NCBI GenBank assembly: GCA_965198855.1
Contig: CBDAPZ010000001.1
Span: forward strand, 186,001 to 250,000
Length of the DNA stretch: 64,000 nt
Reading direction: 5' to 3'
Source of the DNA: BOG-908 sp965198855
Lineage (GTDB): Bacteria; Pseudomonadota; Alphaproteobacteria; Acetobacterales; Acetobacteraceae
The translations under genes were made by a program, and so were the position numbers. Each line of letters opens with the position of its first letter. Position 1 is the first letter of the stretch. The notes under the pieces were generated by a model. That model was given only the letters and a program-made list of their open reading frames with translations. It was not told where the DNA came from and searched no databases. Below, piece by piece: positions 1 through 9,017 of the stretch.

Positions 1-537
1 TGGCACACCGAGGCGGCAGGCTACCGCATCCGCCACATCCCCACCACCTTCCCGGATCTGCTGAAGACCGAAGCGGTGATCGAGGACGAATACGGGCCAA
101 ACGCAGCGCTGGGCCCGAGGCGCCGAATCGAGATCACCCAGACCCGGCTGAACTACCTGCGCCAGCCTGAAACCGAGATCGAATGCTGCACCCCAGTGCA
201 GACCCTGGAGGCGCTGGCGCGGGGCGAAGATATCTGGCGCACGTTGCCGGTGGCAGTCCGCCGCGCCCAGATCGAGCAGATCATCGCCTTATGCGACGAG
301 CTCTATCCGCGCTTCCGGCTGTTTCTCTACGACCGCAAGAAATTGTTCTCGGTGCCGCTGACGGTGTTCGGGCCGATGCGGGCGGCGATCTATCTGGGGC
401 AGACGTATTTCGTGTTTCACTCGACGGATCATATCCGTGCGCTCATACGCCATTTCGACCAGATCGTGCGTGGGGCGAACGTGCAGCCGAACGAGATCAT
501 GCGGTTTTTGGAAAGCCTGTTGGCGCGTAGCCGGTGA
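1..537 (+). CDS. C-terminal part of a probable HTH (XRE-type) transcriptional regulator, cut by window edge
   Basis: The reading frame is open from base 1 (first residues WHTEAAGYRIRH), so the gene begins outside the window and only about 178 C-terminal residues are seen. The visible part is a soluble mixed helix/strand domain with the stretches YLGQTYFVFHSTDHIRAL and HFDQIVRGA near its end. I recognise this C-terminal region from alphaproteobacterial helix-turn-helix regulators that carry a ligand-type domain after an XRE-like DNA-binding domain. The DNA-binding part itself is not in the window, so the call rests on family memory. A GTG at base 76 could be mistaken for a start, but the protein sequence before it is in frame and looks native. 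A GC-rich stem-loop follows the stop. Confidence 0.5.
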   Translation, partial: WHTEAAGYRIRHIPTTFPDLLKTEAVIEDEYGPNAALGPRRRIEITQTRLNYLRQPETEIECCTPVQTLEALARGEDIWRTLPVAVRRAQIEQIIALCDELYPRFRLFLYDRKKLFSVPLTVFGPMRAAIYLGQTYFVFHSTDHIRALIRHFDQIVRGANVQPNEIMRFLESLLARSR

Positions 538-552
538 GGCCAGGCCAAAAGG

Positions 553-584
553 TTCTGCCCCCTGGCGGGGTCCAGGGGGCAGAA
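553..584. terminator. 13-bp GC-rich stem-loop after the regulator gene
   Basis: The arms TTCTGCCCCCTGG and CCAGGGGGCAGAA pair perfectly over 13 bp around the loop CGGGGT, 15 bases after the stop at 537. There is no clear T-tract, so it may be a terminator or a dispersed palindromic repeat. A related imperfect GC-rich palindrome occurs at 2884-2911. Confidence 0.55.
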
Positions 585-659
585 ACCCTTGACCTTCCTT
601 CACGGAACGACACGCCGCCGGCGTCGTTTGGGCTTAACTTGCTGGAAATGGAACGCGAT

Positions 660-944
660 ATGAGCGACGAGACCGCTACCACCGACCATGGCTTCATTCG
701 CGCCTGGGCAGAGGCACGCGAGGGGCGTCCGGGTCGTTTGGAGGGTCGCCTGTCCGGCAACGGGTCACCGCAGCTCTGCTTTGATTTCGGCAACCCCGTG
801 CCCGGCCTGCAGGAAATTGCGTGGGATGAGTTCTTCACGATCTTTGAGCAGGACCGGCTGGCGCTCGAGTACCGTAACACGCCGGGGCGTCTCGACCGTG
901 TCTACAGATTGCTGCCGCGGTCATCGGCGCAGCCTGGCGAGTAG
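660..944 (+). CDS. Small conserved protein of unknown function
   Basis: The protein has 94 residues starting MSDETATTDH. The pattern RAWAEAREGRP, then a short beta segment, then EIAWDEFFTIFEQDRLALEY matches a small family found widely in proteobacteria, which databases often mislabel as a glucan branching enzyme; no enzymatic domain is visible. The frame is open further upstream through the stem-loop, but the ATG at 660, with GGAACG just before it, fits the family's usual N-terminus. An ATG at 648 is the alternative. There is no signal peptide or membrane segment, so it is probably cytoplasmic. Confidence 0.65.
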   Translation: MSDETATTDHGFIRAWAEAREGRPGRLEGRLSGNGSPQLCFDFGNPVPGLQEIAWDEFFTIFEQDRLALEYRNTPGRLDRVYRLLPRSSAQPGE

Positions 945-1355
945 CTGAAGTTCAACTCAACCCCTGGGCAGTTCCGCCACACTCAGGAGCTGAAATACTA
1001 TGAGACACACCGTTACATATCAGTGTATGCCAGGTGTCAGCCTGTCTCCGTGTGGTGTGTGGCGTCACTTTCTGGCTTGGCGAGCCTGATAAAACGAGCG
1101 TTGGATCTCGCGGAAGCCACGGCTTCGAATACAAATTCCAAGTTCTGCTGAATAAGCCTCGAGATTATTCTCGGCGTATCGATGGCACGGCGGCTGCAGA
1201 GTGACGGGCATGAACGCCATAATCTGCAGCTTACAGCCCGGTGGCCTTGATCCATGTAGCGTCGCGACAGCTTGGACGTGCGCAATCTGCGCTGGTATTA
1301 GGCGTGACCGCGCGATCGGGCCGAGGGGGTAGCGATCATTCAATTTGTTGCCATC
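945..1355. other. Intergenic region, 411 bases, no supported gene
   Basis: Short ORFs on both strands here have no recognisable protein features. Base composition is lower in GC than the flanking genes. It presumably contains the promoter of the efflux operon that starts at 1356, but I see no convincing -35/-10 pair or operator palindrome. Confidence 0.4.
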
Positions 1356-2873
1356 ATGCCTGGCCTTCGGGTCATACGGACGGGCTTGTCTATTGCTCTA
1401 AGCGTCGCCCTGGCAGGCTGCGCGGTCGGGCCGGATTACGTGCGGCCGCCCGCGCCGAAAGTGGACCGTTATACCGAGGCGCCGTTGCCGCAAGACACCG
1501 GCGGCGCAGCGTCGCAGGCCGGAGACGACCAGCATTTCGCGCCGGGCGCCGACGTTCAAGGTGCCTGGTGGAAGAGCTTCAACTCCCCAAAACTTGATGC
1601 CCTGGTGGCCGAAGCGCTGCGCCGCAACCCTTCGCTGGAATCGGCCGCCGCGTCGCTGCGAGCGGCGCAGGAAAACACCCTGGCACAGGAGGGCAACTGG
1701 CTTCCCTCCGTCAGCGGCCAGTTCAATCGAACGCGCGAAGAGCTCGGTTTGGGCTCGGAAGGCGTCTCGACGAACGTTGTCGGCCTGCCCGCAACCTTCT
1801 CGATCTACGATGCCCAGCTCAACGTCTCCTACACCTTCGACGTCTGGGGGCAGAATTACCGCAGCGTCCAGGCCGATCGGGCGGCGGCCGCAGCACAGCT
1901 CTTCACCTTCGAAGGTGCGGTGAACATGCTCGCCGCCAACACGGTAACGGCAGCGATCACCGCGGCGTCGCTCGGCGCACAGATCGCCGCGGAAGAGGCG
2001 CTGGTCGACGCCGAACGACAATTGCTGAAAACCGTGCGCAGCCAGTTCGAGCTCGGCGGCGCCACCGGAACCGACGTCGCCACCCAGGAAGCCCAACTCG
2101 GCAACACCGAGGCGCTCGTGGTGCCGTTGCAGACCCAACTCGCGCAGCTGCGCGACCAACTCGCCGCCTATCTCGGCCGGGTGCCGGCCGAAGCCTCCAT
2201 ACCGGATTTCACGTTGGGCGAACTGACCCTGCCCGACAGCCTCCCGGTGTCGCTGCCCTCCCGCCTGGTCGACCAGCGGCCGGACATCCGCAACGCCGAA
2301 GCACAGTTACAGCAGGCGACGGAGAATATAGGTGTCGCTATCGCCAACCGCCTGCCGCAATTTACCCTGACTGGCAGCCTCGGCACCGCACCGGCAAAGA
2401 TCGGCGACCTGTTCACCCCAGGCAATGGCGAGATGAGCATCCTCACCCAGGCACTGACGCCGATTTTCGAAGGCGGCACCCTGCTCCACAAACAGCGCCA
2501 GGCTGTGGCCGCGGCAAAGCAGGCGGCCGCCACCTATCGCAACACCGTCGTCACCGCGTTCCAGAACGTGGCCGACGTGCTCACCGCGCTAAACGGGGAC
2601 GCACGCTCATTGCAGGCCAACGTCTTCGCCGAACGTGCGGCGGCGCGCAGCCTGGCCTTGGCGCGGCTGCAATACGGCGCCGGCGGCGTGGCCTACCTCA
2701 CCGTGCTGACGTCGCAGACACAATACCAGAACGCCGTGATCAACCTGATCAAGGCGGAAGCCGCCCGCTACACCGATACCGTCGCATTGTTCGTGGCTCT
2801 TGGCGGCGGGTGGTGGAACAGGAACGATCCGCCGAAAAAGCCAGAGTCTTTGATGAGGTCGTTACTCCCATGA
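1356..2873 (+). CDS. RND efflux outer-membrane lipoprotein (NodT/OprM-type)
   Basis: This 505-residue protein is the outer-membrane channel of a tripartite efflux pump. It begins with a lipoprotein signal peptide ending in the lipobox LAGC, followed by VGPDYVRPP, the classic start of the mature NodT/OprM family. Two outer-membrane efflux repeats follow, with the typical second-repeat stretch LVDQRPDIRNAEAQLQQA. The length is normal for the family. Its stop overlaps the start of the adaptor gene by four bases (ATGA at 2870-2873), and the pump gene follows, so the three are one operon. Channel first, then adaptor and pump, is less usual than the adaptor-pump-channel order. Substrate cannot be inferred. 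Confidence 0.93.
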   Translation: MPGLRVIRTGLSIALSVALAGCAVGPDYVRPPAPKVDRYTEAPLPQDTGGAASQAGDDQHFAPGADVQGAWWKSFNSPKLDALVAEALRRNPSLESAAASLRAAQENTLAQEGNWLPSVSGQFNRTREELGLGSEGVSTNVVGLPATFSIYDAQLNVSYTFDVWGQNYRSVQADRAAAAAQLFTFEGAVNMLAANTVTAAITAASLGAQIAAEEALVDAERQLLKTVRSQFELGGATGTDVATQEAQLGNTEALVVPLQTQLAQLRDQLAAYLGRVPAEASIPDFTLGELTLPDSLPVSLPSRLVDQRPDIRNAEAQLQQATENIGVAIANRLPQFTLTGSLGTAPAKIGDLFTPGNGEMSILTQALTPIFEGGTLLHKQRQAVAAAKQAAATYRNTVVTAFQNVADVLTALNGDARSLQANVFAERAAARSLALARLQYGAGGVAYLTVLTSQTQYQNAVINLIKAEAARYTDTVALFVALGGGWWNRNDPPKKPESLMRSLLP

Positions 2874-3958
2874 GAAGAAAGTATTGGGGGAGCAGTGCCT
2901 GCCCCCCCAAACCCCCCGTCATTATTCTAGCCGTACTCATCGCGACGTCGGCTTACGCTCAGGAGCCGCCGGCGACGGTTTCGACGACAACGGCGGCTAC
3001 CTCGGAGTGGCGGGAGTCGTTGCAGGCCGTGGGCACCATACGCGCGGTGCGTGGCGCGGATCTGGCCGCCGAATTGGCAGGCGTGGTCGACAGCGTATCG
3101 TTCGACTCCGGCGCGGATGTTGACGCCGGCACCGTGCTGCTGCGCCTTCGTCCCAATGACGACGCCGCACGCCTGGCCGATCTGCAGGCATCGGCAGACC
3201 TCGCCGCACAGAACATGACGCGCGACAGCAAGCAGTTCAGCGCCCAAGCCGTGAGCCAGGCTACCATCGACATGGACCACAGCCGCGTTCTCTCCGCGCG
3301 TGCGCAAGTCGCACAGCAGCAGGCGCTGATTGCCGAAAAGACCATACGCGCGCCCTTCGCCGGCAGGCTGGGCCTGCGCCTGGTCGATCAAGGCCAGTTC
3401 CTGCCTGCGGGCACCACCATCGTTACCTTGCAGGCGCTCGATCCGCTCTACGTAGATTTCTATGTGCCGCAACAATCTTTCGCCCAACTGCATGTCGGCG
3501 AGGATGCAGAGCTGAGGGTAGACAGCTATCCAGGGCGTGTCTTCAAGGCGAAGATCAGCGCCATTTCCCCCAAGCTGGAAGTGGCGAGCCGCATGCTGAG
3601 CATCCGTGCCACCCTGCCGAACACCGATCACGCGCTGCTGCCGGGCATGTTCGCCACCGTCACCCTCGATGTGGGCGCGCCGCATCGCTACATCACTCTG
3701 CCGAATGCAGCGATCGTGTATAATCCCTATGGCAGCTTGGTTTACGTGGTGGGCGCGGGCAAACCGGCACCGGTGCACCAGGTGCTGGTCAAGACGGGCG
3801 CCACCCGCGGTGACCAGATTGCCGTTTTGGAGGGTTTGAAGGAAGGCGACATCGTGGTCAGCGCCGGCCAAATCAAGCTGCATGCCGGATCGACCGTTAC
3901 GGTGGACAACACCATCAAGCCGACCGACGACCCGCAGCCGCACCCGCCGGAGGAATGA
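2870..3958 (+). CDS. RND efflux periplasmic adaptor (membrane fusion protein)
   Basis: The 362-residue adaptor links the inner-membrane pump to the outer-membrane channel. An ATG at 2870 overlaps the previous stop. The N-terminus MRRKYW is followed by a hydrophobic segment ending SAYA, giving a signal peptide. Next come a biotinyl-lipoyl half (VGTIRAVRGADLAAELAGVV), a short coiled-coil hairpin around the AQQQALIAEKT stretch, and the second lipoyl half TIRAPFAGRLGLRLVDQGQF, then the beta-barrel and membrane-proximal domains. Odd feature: the segment YWGSSACPPKPP between the basic N-terminus and the hydrophobic core is encoded by a GC-rich imperfect palindrome that looks like intergenic repeat sequence. 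The true start could lie elsewhere, but no better start codon is seen. Confidence 0.92.
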   Translation: MRRKYWGSSACPPKPPVIILAVLIATSAYAQEPPATVSTTTAATSEWRESLQAVGTIRAVRGADLAAELAGVVDSVSFDSGADVDAGTVLLRLRPNDDAARLADLQASADLAAQNMTRDSKQFSAQAVSQATIDMDHSRVLSARAQVAQQQALIAEKTIRAPFAGRLGLRLVDQGQFLPAGTTIVTLQALDPLYVDFYVPQQSFAQLHVGEDAELRVDSYPGRVFKAKISAISPKLEVASRMLSIRATLPNTDHALLPGMFATVTLDVGAPHRYITLPNAAIVYNPYGSLVYVVGAGKPAPVHQVLVKTGATRGDQIAVLEGLKEGDIVVSAGQIKLHAGSTVTVDNTIKPTDDPQPHPPEE

Positions 3959-3964
3959 TGACCC

Positions 3965-6900
3965 ATGGCGCGCACTGATCTCTTCATTATTAAACCCGTG
4001 CTGGCGATCGTCGTCAGCGTGTTCATCCTGCTGCTCGGCCTCAAGGCGGAGCAGACCCTGCCGGTGCGCGAATACCCAAAAACCGTGAATGCCGAGATCA
4101 TGGTCACCACGACCTATTACGGCGCCGACGCGTCGGTGGTCGCCGGCTTCATCACCACGCCGATGGAAAACGCCATGGCACGGGTGGATGGCATCGATTA
4201 CCTGCTCGGTTCCAGCTCGACCGGCACCAGCCTGGTGGTAGCCCATCTCCGGCTCAACATGGATCCGGACAAGGCGCTGATCGAAATACAGACACAGATC
4301 AGCTCCATCCACGACCAGTTGCCGACGGCGTCGCAAACGCCCTCGGTTCGCCTGCGCACCGGCGGCCAGGGACAGACCCTCATCATGGGTTTTCACAGCA
4401 CGCTGATGTCCGCATCCCAGATCACGGATTATCTGACCCGTGTGGTGCAGCCACAACTGCAAGGCATCCAGGGGGTGCAGACCGCGGAGGTGTGGGGCGC
4501 GCAGAACTTTGCCATGCGCGCCTGGATCGACCCGAACAAGCTGGCAGCTTTCGGCCTTACCGCGGCGGATGTCTCCAGCGCGTTGATCAATAACAATTTC
4601 ACCAGCGGCGCCGGCCAGACCTCAGGTCAGATGGTGCAGATCCCGCTCGGCATCACCACCGGCGTGCACAGCGCGCGCGCCTTTCGCGACCTGGTCGTCA
4701 AACAAGCCAACGGCGCCATCGTGCGCCTGGGCGATGTGGCCAAGGTGGAGCTTGGCGCGGATGATTACACGTTTCAGCTTTCCGATGACGGCGCGCCCGG
4801 CAAGTTCATCGATATCGAAGTCGTGCCGAACGCGAATATCCTCGATGTCGTGACGCAGGTGAAAGAGCGGTTCGCAGCACTGCAGGCCGCGCTGCCGCAA
4901 GGGTTGTCGAGTGACATCGTGTTCGATGTCACCACCGATGTCCGTTCTTCGATCAGGGAGGTTGCGAAAACGCTGGCCGAGAGCCTGCTCATCGTGACGC
5001 TCGTGGTGTTCGCGTTCCTGCGTTCTGCGCGCGCATCGCTGATCCCGGTCGTGACGATCCCGCTCTCCTTGATCGGCACGTTCGCGGTGATGTGGATGCT
5101 GGGCTTTTCGATCAACCTGCTCACCTTGCTGGCACTGGTTCTGGCGACCGGACTGGTCGTGGATGACGCGATCATCGTGGTCGAGAATGTCAGCCGCGAG
5201 ATGTCCGAAGGTGCTTCGTCGCTTGACGCCGCCTTGCGCTCCGCACGCAGCCTGGCCGGCCCGATCGTGGCCATGACCGTCGTTCTGATCGCGGTCTATA
5301 TTCCGATCGCCCTTCGCACCGGGCTGACCGGCGCGTTGTTCACCGAATTCGCGCTCACTCTGGTCGGCAGCGTCACCGTTTCGGCAATCCTGGCGCTGAC
5401 ACTGTCGCCGATGATGTGCCGCTTCCTCCTGCGGCGGCCGACGGCCGAGGCCGTGCGCAGGAAGGGCAGCCTGTCCGTCATGCAGCGCGCCTATCGGCCC
5501 TTGCTGCGGGGCGCCCTGGTAATGCGCCTGCCGCTCGTCGTGCTCGGCGTCACCGTCCTGGTGGGCAGCTACTATCTGTATCGCGGCGCCACTAGCGAGT
5601 TGGCGCCGCAGGAAGATACCGGCAACTACAATATCGGCGGCGCCGTCTCACCCACCGCGAGCGTCGATATGCTGAGGCTTTACGACAAGCAGGTCACCGG
5701 CATCGAGAAATCGACGCCGGAGACATATTCCATGTATTCCTTCGAAACGACCGGCCAGATCGGCGGCGGCGCCGTGCTGAAGGATTTCGATCAGCGCACG
5801 CGTTCGACCAGTGCCGTCGTCGCCGACGTGCAACAGCGGCTGAATGGTGTCGCCGGTGAAAGCATTTCGGTGTTCCAGTCGGCATCGCTGCCAGGCAGTT
5901 TCGGCGACATGCCGATCGGTTACATCATCAAGACGACACGCTCGTTCGACGAGCTCGACCTGGTGACGCAGCGCTTCCTGGCTGAGGCCAAAAAGACCGG
6001 CATGTTCGGTTATATCGATAGCGACCTGAAGATCGATCAGCCGAAATCCACGATCGTCATCGACAGGGACAAGGTCGCATCGCTGGGGCTGGACATGACG
6101 AGCATCGGCAGCAACCTGAACACCCTGCTGAGCGGCGCCTATGTCGGCTACTTCGATCTGGACGGACGTTCCTACAAGGTGATGCCGGAAGTGATACGCT
6201 CCGCACGCCTCAACCCGGACCAGGTGATGAATTACACCATCGCCAACGTGGGCGGCGTGCCCGTGCCGCTGTCATCGGTGGCGCATATCCAGACCACCAC
6301 GGTGCCCGAACAGATCAACCATTTTCAGCAGATGAATGCCGCGACGATCGCCGGCGTGCCGCTGCCGGGTGTCACCCAGGGCGAGGCGTTGGCCGCGCTG
6401 AACGCGATCGCCGCTCGCGTGCTGCCACCCGACTATGCCACCGACACCTCAGGCCCGCTGCGTCAGTTCGTTCAAGAATCGTCAGGTTTTGCCGGCACAT
6501 TCGGCTTTGCGGTCATCGTCATCTATCTCTCTCTGGCCGCCTTGTTCGGCAGTTTCCGCGATCCGCTGATCATTTTGATCTCGGTGCCGATGTCACTCGG
6601 CGGCGCGCTGCTGTTCATCTATTTCGGCGTGCATGGTGCCACGCTCAACCTCTATTCGGAGGTGGGCCTGGTGACGCTGATGGGCCTGATCAGCAAACAC
6701 GGCATCCTCATGGTCGAAGTCGCCAACGAACAACGCGATCTCGGCCACAGCAAACGCGACGCGATCGAGCATGCCGCGCTGATACGTCTGCGGCCAATTC
6801 TGATGACCACGGCCGCCATGGTGCTTGGCGTCGCACCTTTGGTGTTCGCCTCCGGCTCAGGCGCGGCTGCGCGGTTTGCGATGGGACTGGTGATCGCCTC

Positions 6901-7027
6901 GGGGCTCTCGATCGGCACGTTATTTACATTGTTTGTCGTGCCCGCTTTCTACATGGTGCTGGCTCGGCCGCATAAAACGGAGTCACACGCGCCGGGGCGG
7001 TCGGCGATGGTGGTGGCATCTGAGTAA
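3965..7027 (+). CDS. RND multidrug efflux permease (HAE1-type)
   Basis: This 1020-residue inner-membrane proton/drug antiporter begins MARTDLFIIKPVLAIVVSVF, the standard first transmembrane helix. It has the expected architecture of two halves, each one helix, a large periplasmic loop and a five-helix bundle. The proton-relay aspartates are present in TM4 (LATGLVVDDAIIVVENV, Asp400 and Asp401), and the C-terminal half has LMGLISKHGILMVEVAN, the counterpart helix. It starts seven bases after the adaptor gene behind a GGAGG-type ribosome site. The substrate is unknown; the sequence resembles MdtB/MexF-type pumps rather than heavy-metal (HME) pumps, which lack this DD pair context. Confidence 0.95.
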   Translation: MARTDLFIIKPVLAIVVSVFILLLGLKAEQTLPVREYPKTVNAEIMVTTTYYGADASVVAGFITTPMENAMARVDGIDYLLGSSSTGTSLVVAHLRLNMDPDKALIEIQTQISSIHDQLPTASQTPSVRLRTGGQGQTLIMGFHSTLMSASQITDYLTRVVQPQLQGIQGVQTAEVWGAQNFAMRAWIDPNKLAAFGLTAADVSSALINNNFTSGAGQTSGQMVQIPLGITTGVHSARAFRDLVVKQANGAIVRLGDVAKVELGADDYTFQLSDDGAPGKFIDIEVVPNANILDVVTQVKERFAALQAALPQGLSSDIVFDVTTDVRSSIREVAKTLAESLLIVTLVVFAFLRSARASLIPVVTIPLSLIGTFAVMWMLGFSINLLTLLALVLATGLVVDDAIIVVENVSREMSEGASSLDAALRSARSLAGPIVAMTVVLIAVYIPIALRTGLTGALFTEFALTLVGSVTVSAILALTLSPMMCRFLLRRPTAEAVRRKGSLSVMQRAYRPLLRGALVMRLPLVVLGVTVLVGSYYLYRGATSELAPQEDTGNYNIGGAVSPTASVDMLRLYDKQVTGIEKSTPETYSMYSFETTGQIGGGAVLKDFDQRTRSTSAVVADVQQRLNGVAGESISVFQSASLPGSFGDMPIGYIIKTTRSFDELDLVTQRFLAEAKKTGMFGYIDSDLKIDQPKSTIVIDRDKVASLGLDMTSIGSNLNTLLSGAYVGYFDLDGRSYKVMPEVIRSARLNPDQVMNYTIANVGGVPVPLSSVAHIQTTTVPEQINHFQQMNAATIAGVPLPGVTQGEALAALNAIAARVLPPDYATDTSGPLRQFVQESSGFAGTFGFAVIVIYLSLAALFGSFRDPLIILISVPMSLGGALLFIYFGVHGATLNLYSEVGLVTLMGLISKHGILMVEVANEQRDLGHSKRDAIEHAALIRLRPILMTTAAMVLGVAPLVFASGSGAAARFAMGLVIASGLSIGTLFTLFVVPAFYMVLARPHKTESHAPGRSAMVVASE

Positions 7028-7086
7028 GGAAGAACGTCTTTTTTAAAAGAAAGAAGCAGAAACTGTTAAATTTGCTGTCGCGATAA
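7028..7086. repeat. Degenerate copy of AT-rich post-stop repeat
   Basis: Right after the pump stop codon, GGAAGAACGTCTTTTTT, AAAGAAAGAAGCAGAAACT and GCTGTCGCGATAACAG match in order the left half and centre of the repeat seen intact at 16909-17032 and 49902-50040, but with many changes. Confidence 0.5.
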
Positions 7087-7088
7087 CA

Positions 7089-8213
7089 GTGATCGCTGGT
7101 TTAAGAAGCGCTCGGATCGACACCATGAGGGGCGTGTCCATCTTGCTTGTGCTTCTGCATCATTTCAATATCGCCTACACTCTGCGTGACACCGTGCTTG
7201 CTCGGCTGGTTGGATGGGATGCACTCCATGCGGTCGTCAGAAACGGAAACTATGCCGTCACGATGTTTTTTGCGATTTCCGGATTTCTGATCACGGAAAA
7301 CGCAGATCGACGCTGGGGTAGCCTCTCGAACATCAAGATGACGACCTTCTATCGGTATCGCGCAGCGCGGATATTGCCTTGCGTTCTGCTGCTTCTTTTG
7401 GTCGTAAACACATTGGCTGCTGCGGACATCGCCATATTCAAGAACCGGCCTGAGTTCGGCGGTCCGATCCCATTCTGGATCGTGGACGCTGCTTCTCTGA
7501 CGTTCTGGATGAATGTCCTGATGAGTTATGCAGGATGGCTGAATTACGTTCTCTGTGTGCAATGGTCGTTGTCGATCGAAGAAGTGTTCTATTTTTCCTT
7601 TCCGATCCTCTGCCTGCTGCTGCGACGCGAAGCTTTTCTGCTTCTGGTGTGGAGCATCTTTATCATCATTGGTCCCATCTGGCGCGCAACGCACCAGCTC
7701 TCCGAATACGCGGAGCTTAACTCCTATCTTTCCTGCTTCGATGGGATCGCATTCGGCTGCTGCGCAGCTGTGCTGAGCAAGCGCGTCAATCTGCACCCCT
7801 GGTTTGCGGCGCCGGCCATCTTCGTGGTGGCCTTCGTCATGTCGTGCTTCTACCTGTGGGACTCGATTGGGAACACGGCCGTTTACGGCGTGACGCTCAT
7901 CGCGCTGGGCACGGCTGTTTTATTGATACTCCAGAAGAGCGCGGGTCTTCCGAGATCAAACCCCGTCTTGGCATTGCTGCGGCTAAACGGGCGTTTGAGC
8001 TACGAGCTCTACCTTTTTCATCTGGTAATTCTCGCCGGCCTTCGAACCCTTTGGCTCCCCGACACGGCTTCGGCCCTCGCCAAGATGCTCATTTTAGTCG
8101 CTTACCTAGGGTCTTCCCTATGCCTGGCGGCCTTCATAAGCAGATATTATTCCGATCCGCTAAACCGCCGTATTCGAAACGTCACGTCATCACACCACGC
8201 GACAGCCACCTAA
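7089..8213 (+). CDS. Acyltransferase 3 family membrane protein (OafA/YrhL-like)
   Basis: The 374-residue polytopic membrane protein has the acyltransferase-3 signature: an N-terminal R-x-D-x-x-R-G (RIDTMRG) leading into the first helix, HHFN as the catalytic-type His pair, FFAISGFLIT in the next segment, FYRYRAARILP, and WSLSIEEVFYFSFPI in the middle. About ten hydrophobic helices are visible. These proteins O-acylate sugars of lipopolysaccharide, exopolysaccharide or other envelope molecules, using cytoplasmic acyl donors. The GTG at 7089 is the only start that retains the conserved N-terminus, but it has no clear ribosome site. It stands alone between the efflux operon and a convergent regulator. 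Confidence 0.85.
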   Translation: MIAGLRSARIDTMRGVSILLVLLHHFNIAYTLRDTVLARLVGWDALHAVVRNGNYAVTMFFAISGFLITENADRRWGSLSNIKMTTFYRYRAARILPCVLLLLLVVNTLAAADIAIFKNRPEFGGPIPFWIVDAASLTFWMNVLMSYAGWLNYVLCVQWSLSIEEVFYFSFPILCLLLRREAFLLLVWSIFIIIGPIWRATHQLSEYAELNSYLSCFDGIAFGCCAAVLSKRVNLHPWFAAPAIFVVAFVMSCFYLWDSIGNTAVYGVTLIALGTAVLLILQKSAGLPRSNPVLALLRLNGRLSYELYLFHLVILAGLRTLWLPDTASALAKMLILVAYLGSSLCLAAFISRYYSDPLNRRIRNVTSSHHATAT

Positions 8214-8253
8214 AAGTCTGTTGCTTCTTTTCTTCAGAAAAGAAGATTCTTCC
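8214..8253. repeat. Half copy of the AT-rich repeat between convergent genes
   Basis: The stretch AAAAGTCTGTTGCTTC then TTTTCTTCAGAAAAGAAG lies exactly between the stops of two convergent genes. The arms CTTCTTTTC and GAAAAGAAG (around TTCA) form a hairpin, so a bidirectional terminator role is plausible. Confidence 0.65.
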
Positions 8254-8955
8254 TTATGTTTCCTTATACCGATATCCAATCCCATAAAGCGTCTCGAACT
8301 GGTTAAACTCCGGATCGCTCTGCCGAAACTTCTTCCGCACGCGCTTGATATGGCTATCGATCGTCCGGTCATCGACGTAGATGTTCTCGCCATATGCCGC
8401 ATCGATCAGCTGATCGCGTGATTTCACCATACCCGGCCTTGCAGCAAGTGCCTTCACCAGCAGAAACTCGGTAACGGTGAGCTGGATATCGGTGCCTTTC
8501 CAGATACATTGATGTTTCGTCTCGTCCAGCACCAGTTCGCCGCGTGCCAGTATGCCGCCCGACGGCGCGCCGGACCCCTCGGCCCGGCTACTCTCGTTGC
8601 GGCGGAGCAAGGCGCGGATGCGTTCGATCAGCAGGCGCTGGCTGAACGGCTTGGTGATGTAGTCGTCCGCCCCGAGGCGCAGGCCCATCAGTTCGTCGAC
8701 CTCCTCGTCTTTGCTGGTGAGGAAGATCACCGGCATCTGGGTGCGTTGGCGCAGGCGCTGCAGCAGCTCCATGCCGTCCATGCGGGGCATCTTCACGTCC
8801 AGCACCGCGAGGTCCACCGGTTTGGCGTTAAGCGCTTGCAGTGCGCTTTCGCCATCCGTGTAGGTGCGCACCGTGTAGCCCTCCTGCTCGAGCGTCATCG
8901 ACACCGACGTCAGGATATTACGATCGTCATCGACGAGGGCGATTGTATGCTTCAT
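8254..8955 (-). CDS. chvI: ChvI-like two-component response regulator (OmpR family)
   Basis: The 233-residue regulator has a receiver domain (residues 3-118; acidic pocket DDD at 9-11, phospho-acceptor Asp53 in VLDVKMPRMDG, conserved Lys in YITKPF) and a C-terminal winged helix of the OmpR type. The helix stretch AYGENIYVDDRTIDSHIKR and the ending ETLYGIGYRYKE are characteristic of the alphaproteobacterial ChvI/ActR-like group that responds to acidity and envelope stress. The ATG at 8955 was chosen over an upstream TTG because it begins MKHTIALVDDD. Unlike classical loci, no chvG sensor kinase, hprK or phosphotransferase genes lie next to it; the neighbours are an acyltransferase and a HugZ-like gene, so its kinase must be elsewhere. 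Confidence 0.85.
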   Translation of the reverse strand: MKHTIALVDDDRNILTSVSMTLEQEGYTVRTYTDGESALQALNAKPVDLAVLDVKMPRMDGMELLQRLRQRTQMPVIFLTSKDEEVDELMGLRLGADDYITKPFSQRLLIERIRALLRRNESSRAEGSGAPSGGILARGELVLDETKHQCIWKGTDIQLTVTEFLLVKALAARPGMVKSRDQLIDAAYGENIYVDDRTIDSHIKRVRKKFRQSDPEFNQFETLYGIGYRYKET

Positions 8956-9017
8956 GGCGGGAACCTTCAAAGCGGCTTGACGCAGGGTCTAGGCTGGTCG
9001 CCGATTGTGGCGCAACG

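Noticed and set aside
1398..2159. Long minus-strand open frame of 253 residues
   Set aside because: It lies wholly inside the outer-membrane lipoprotein gene and is a shadow of the GC-rich codon pattern; its residues have no fold-like character.
2927..4462. Minus-strand open frame of 511 residues across the adaptor and pump genes
   Set aside because: Both plus-strand genes have full family motifs; this antisense frame is low in hydrophobic structure and full of His, Arg and Gln, typical of an antisense shadow.
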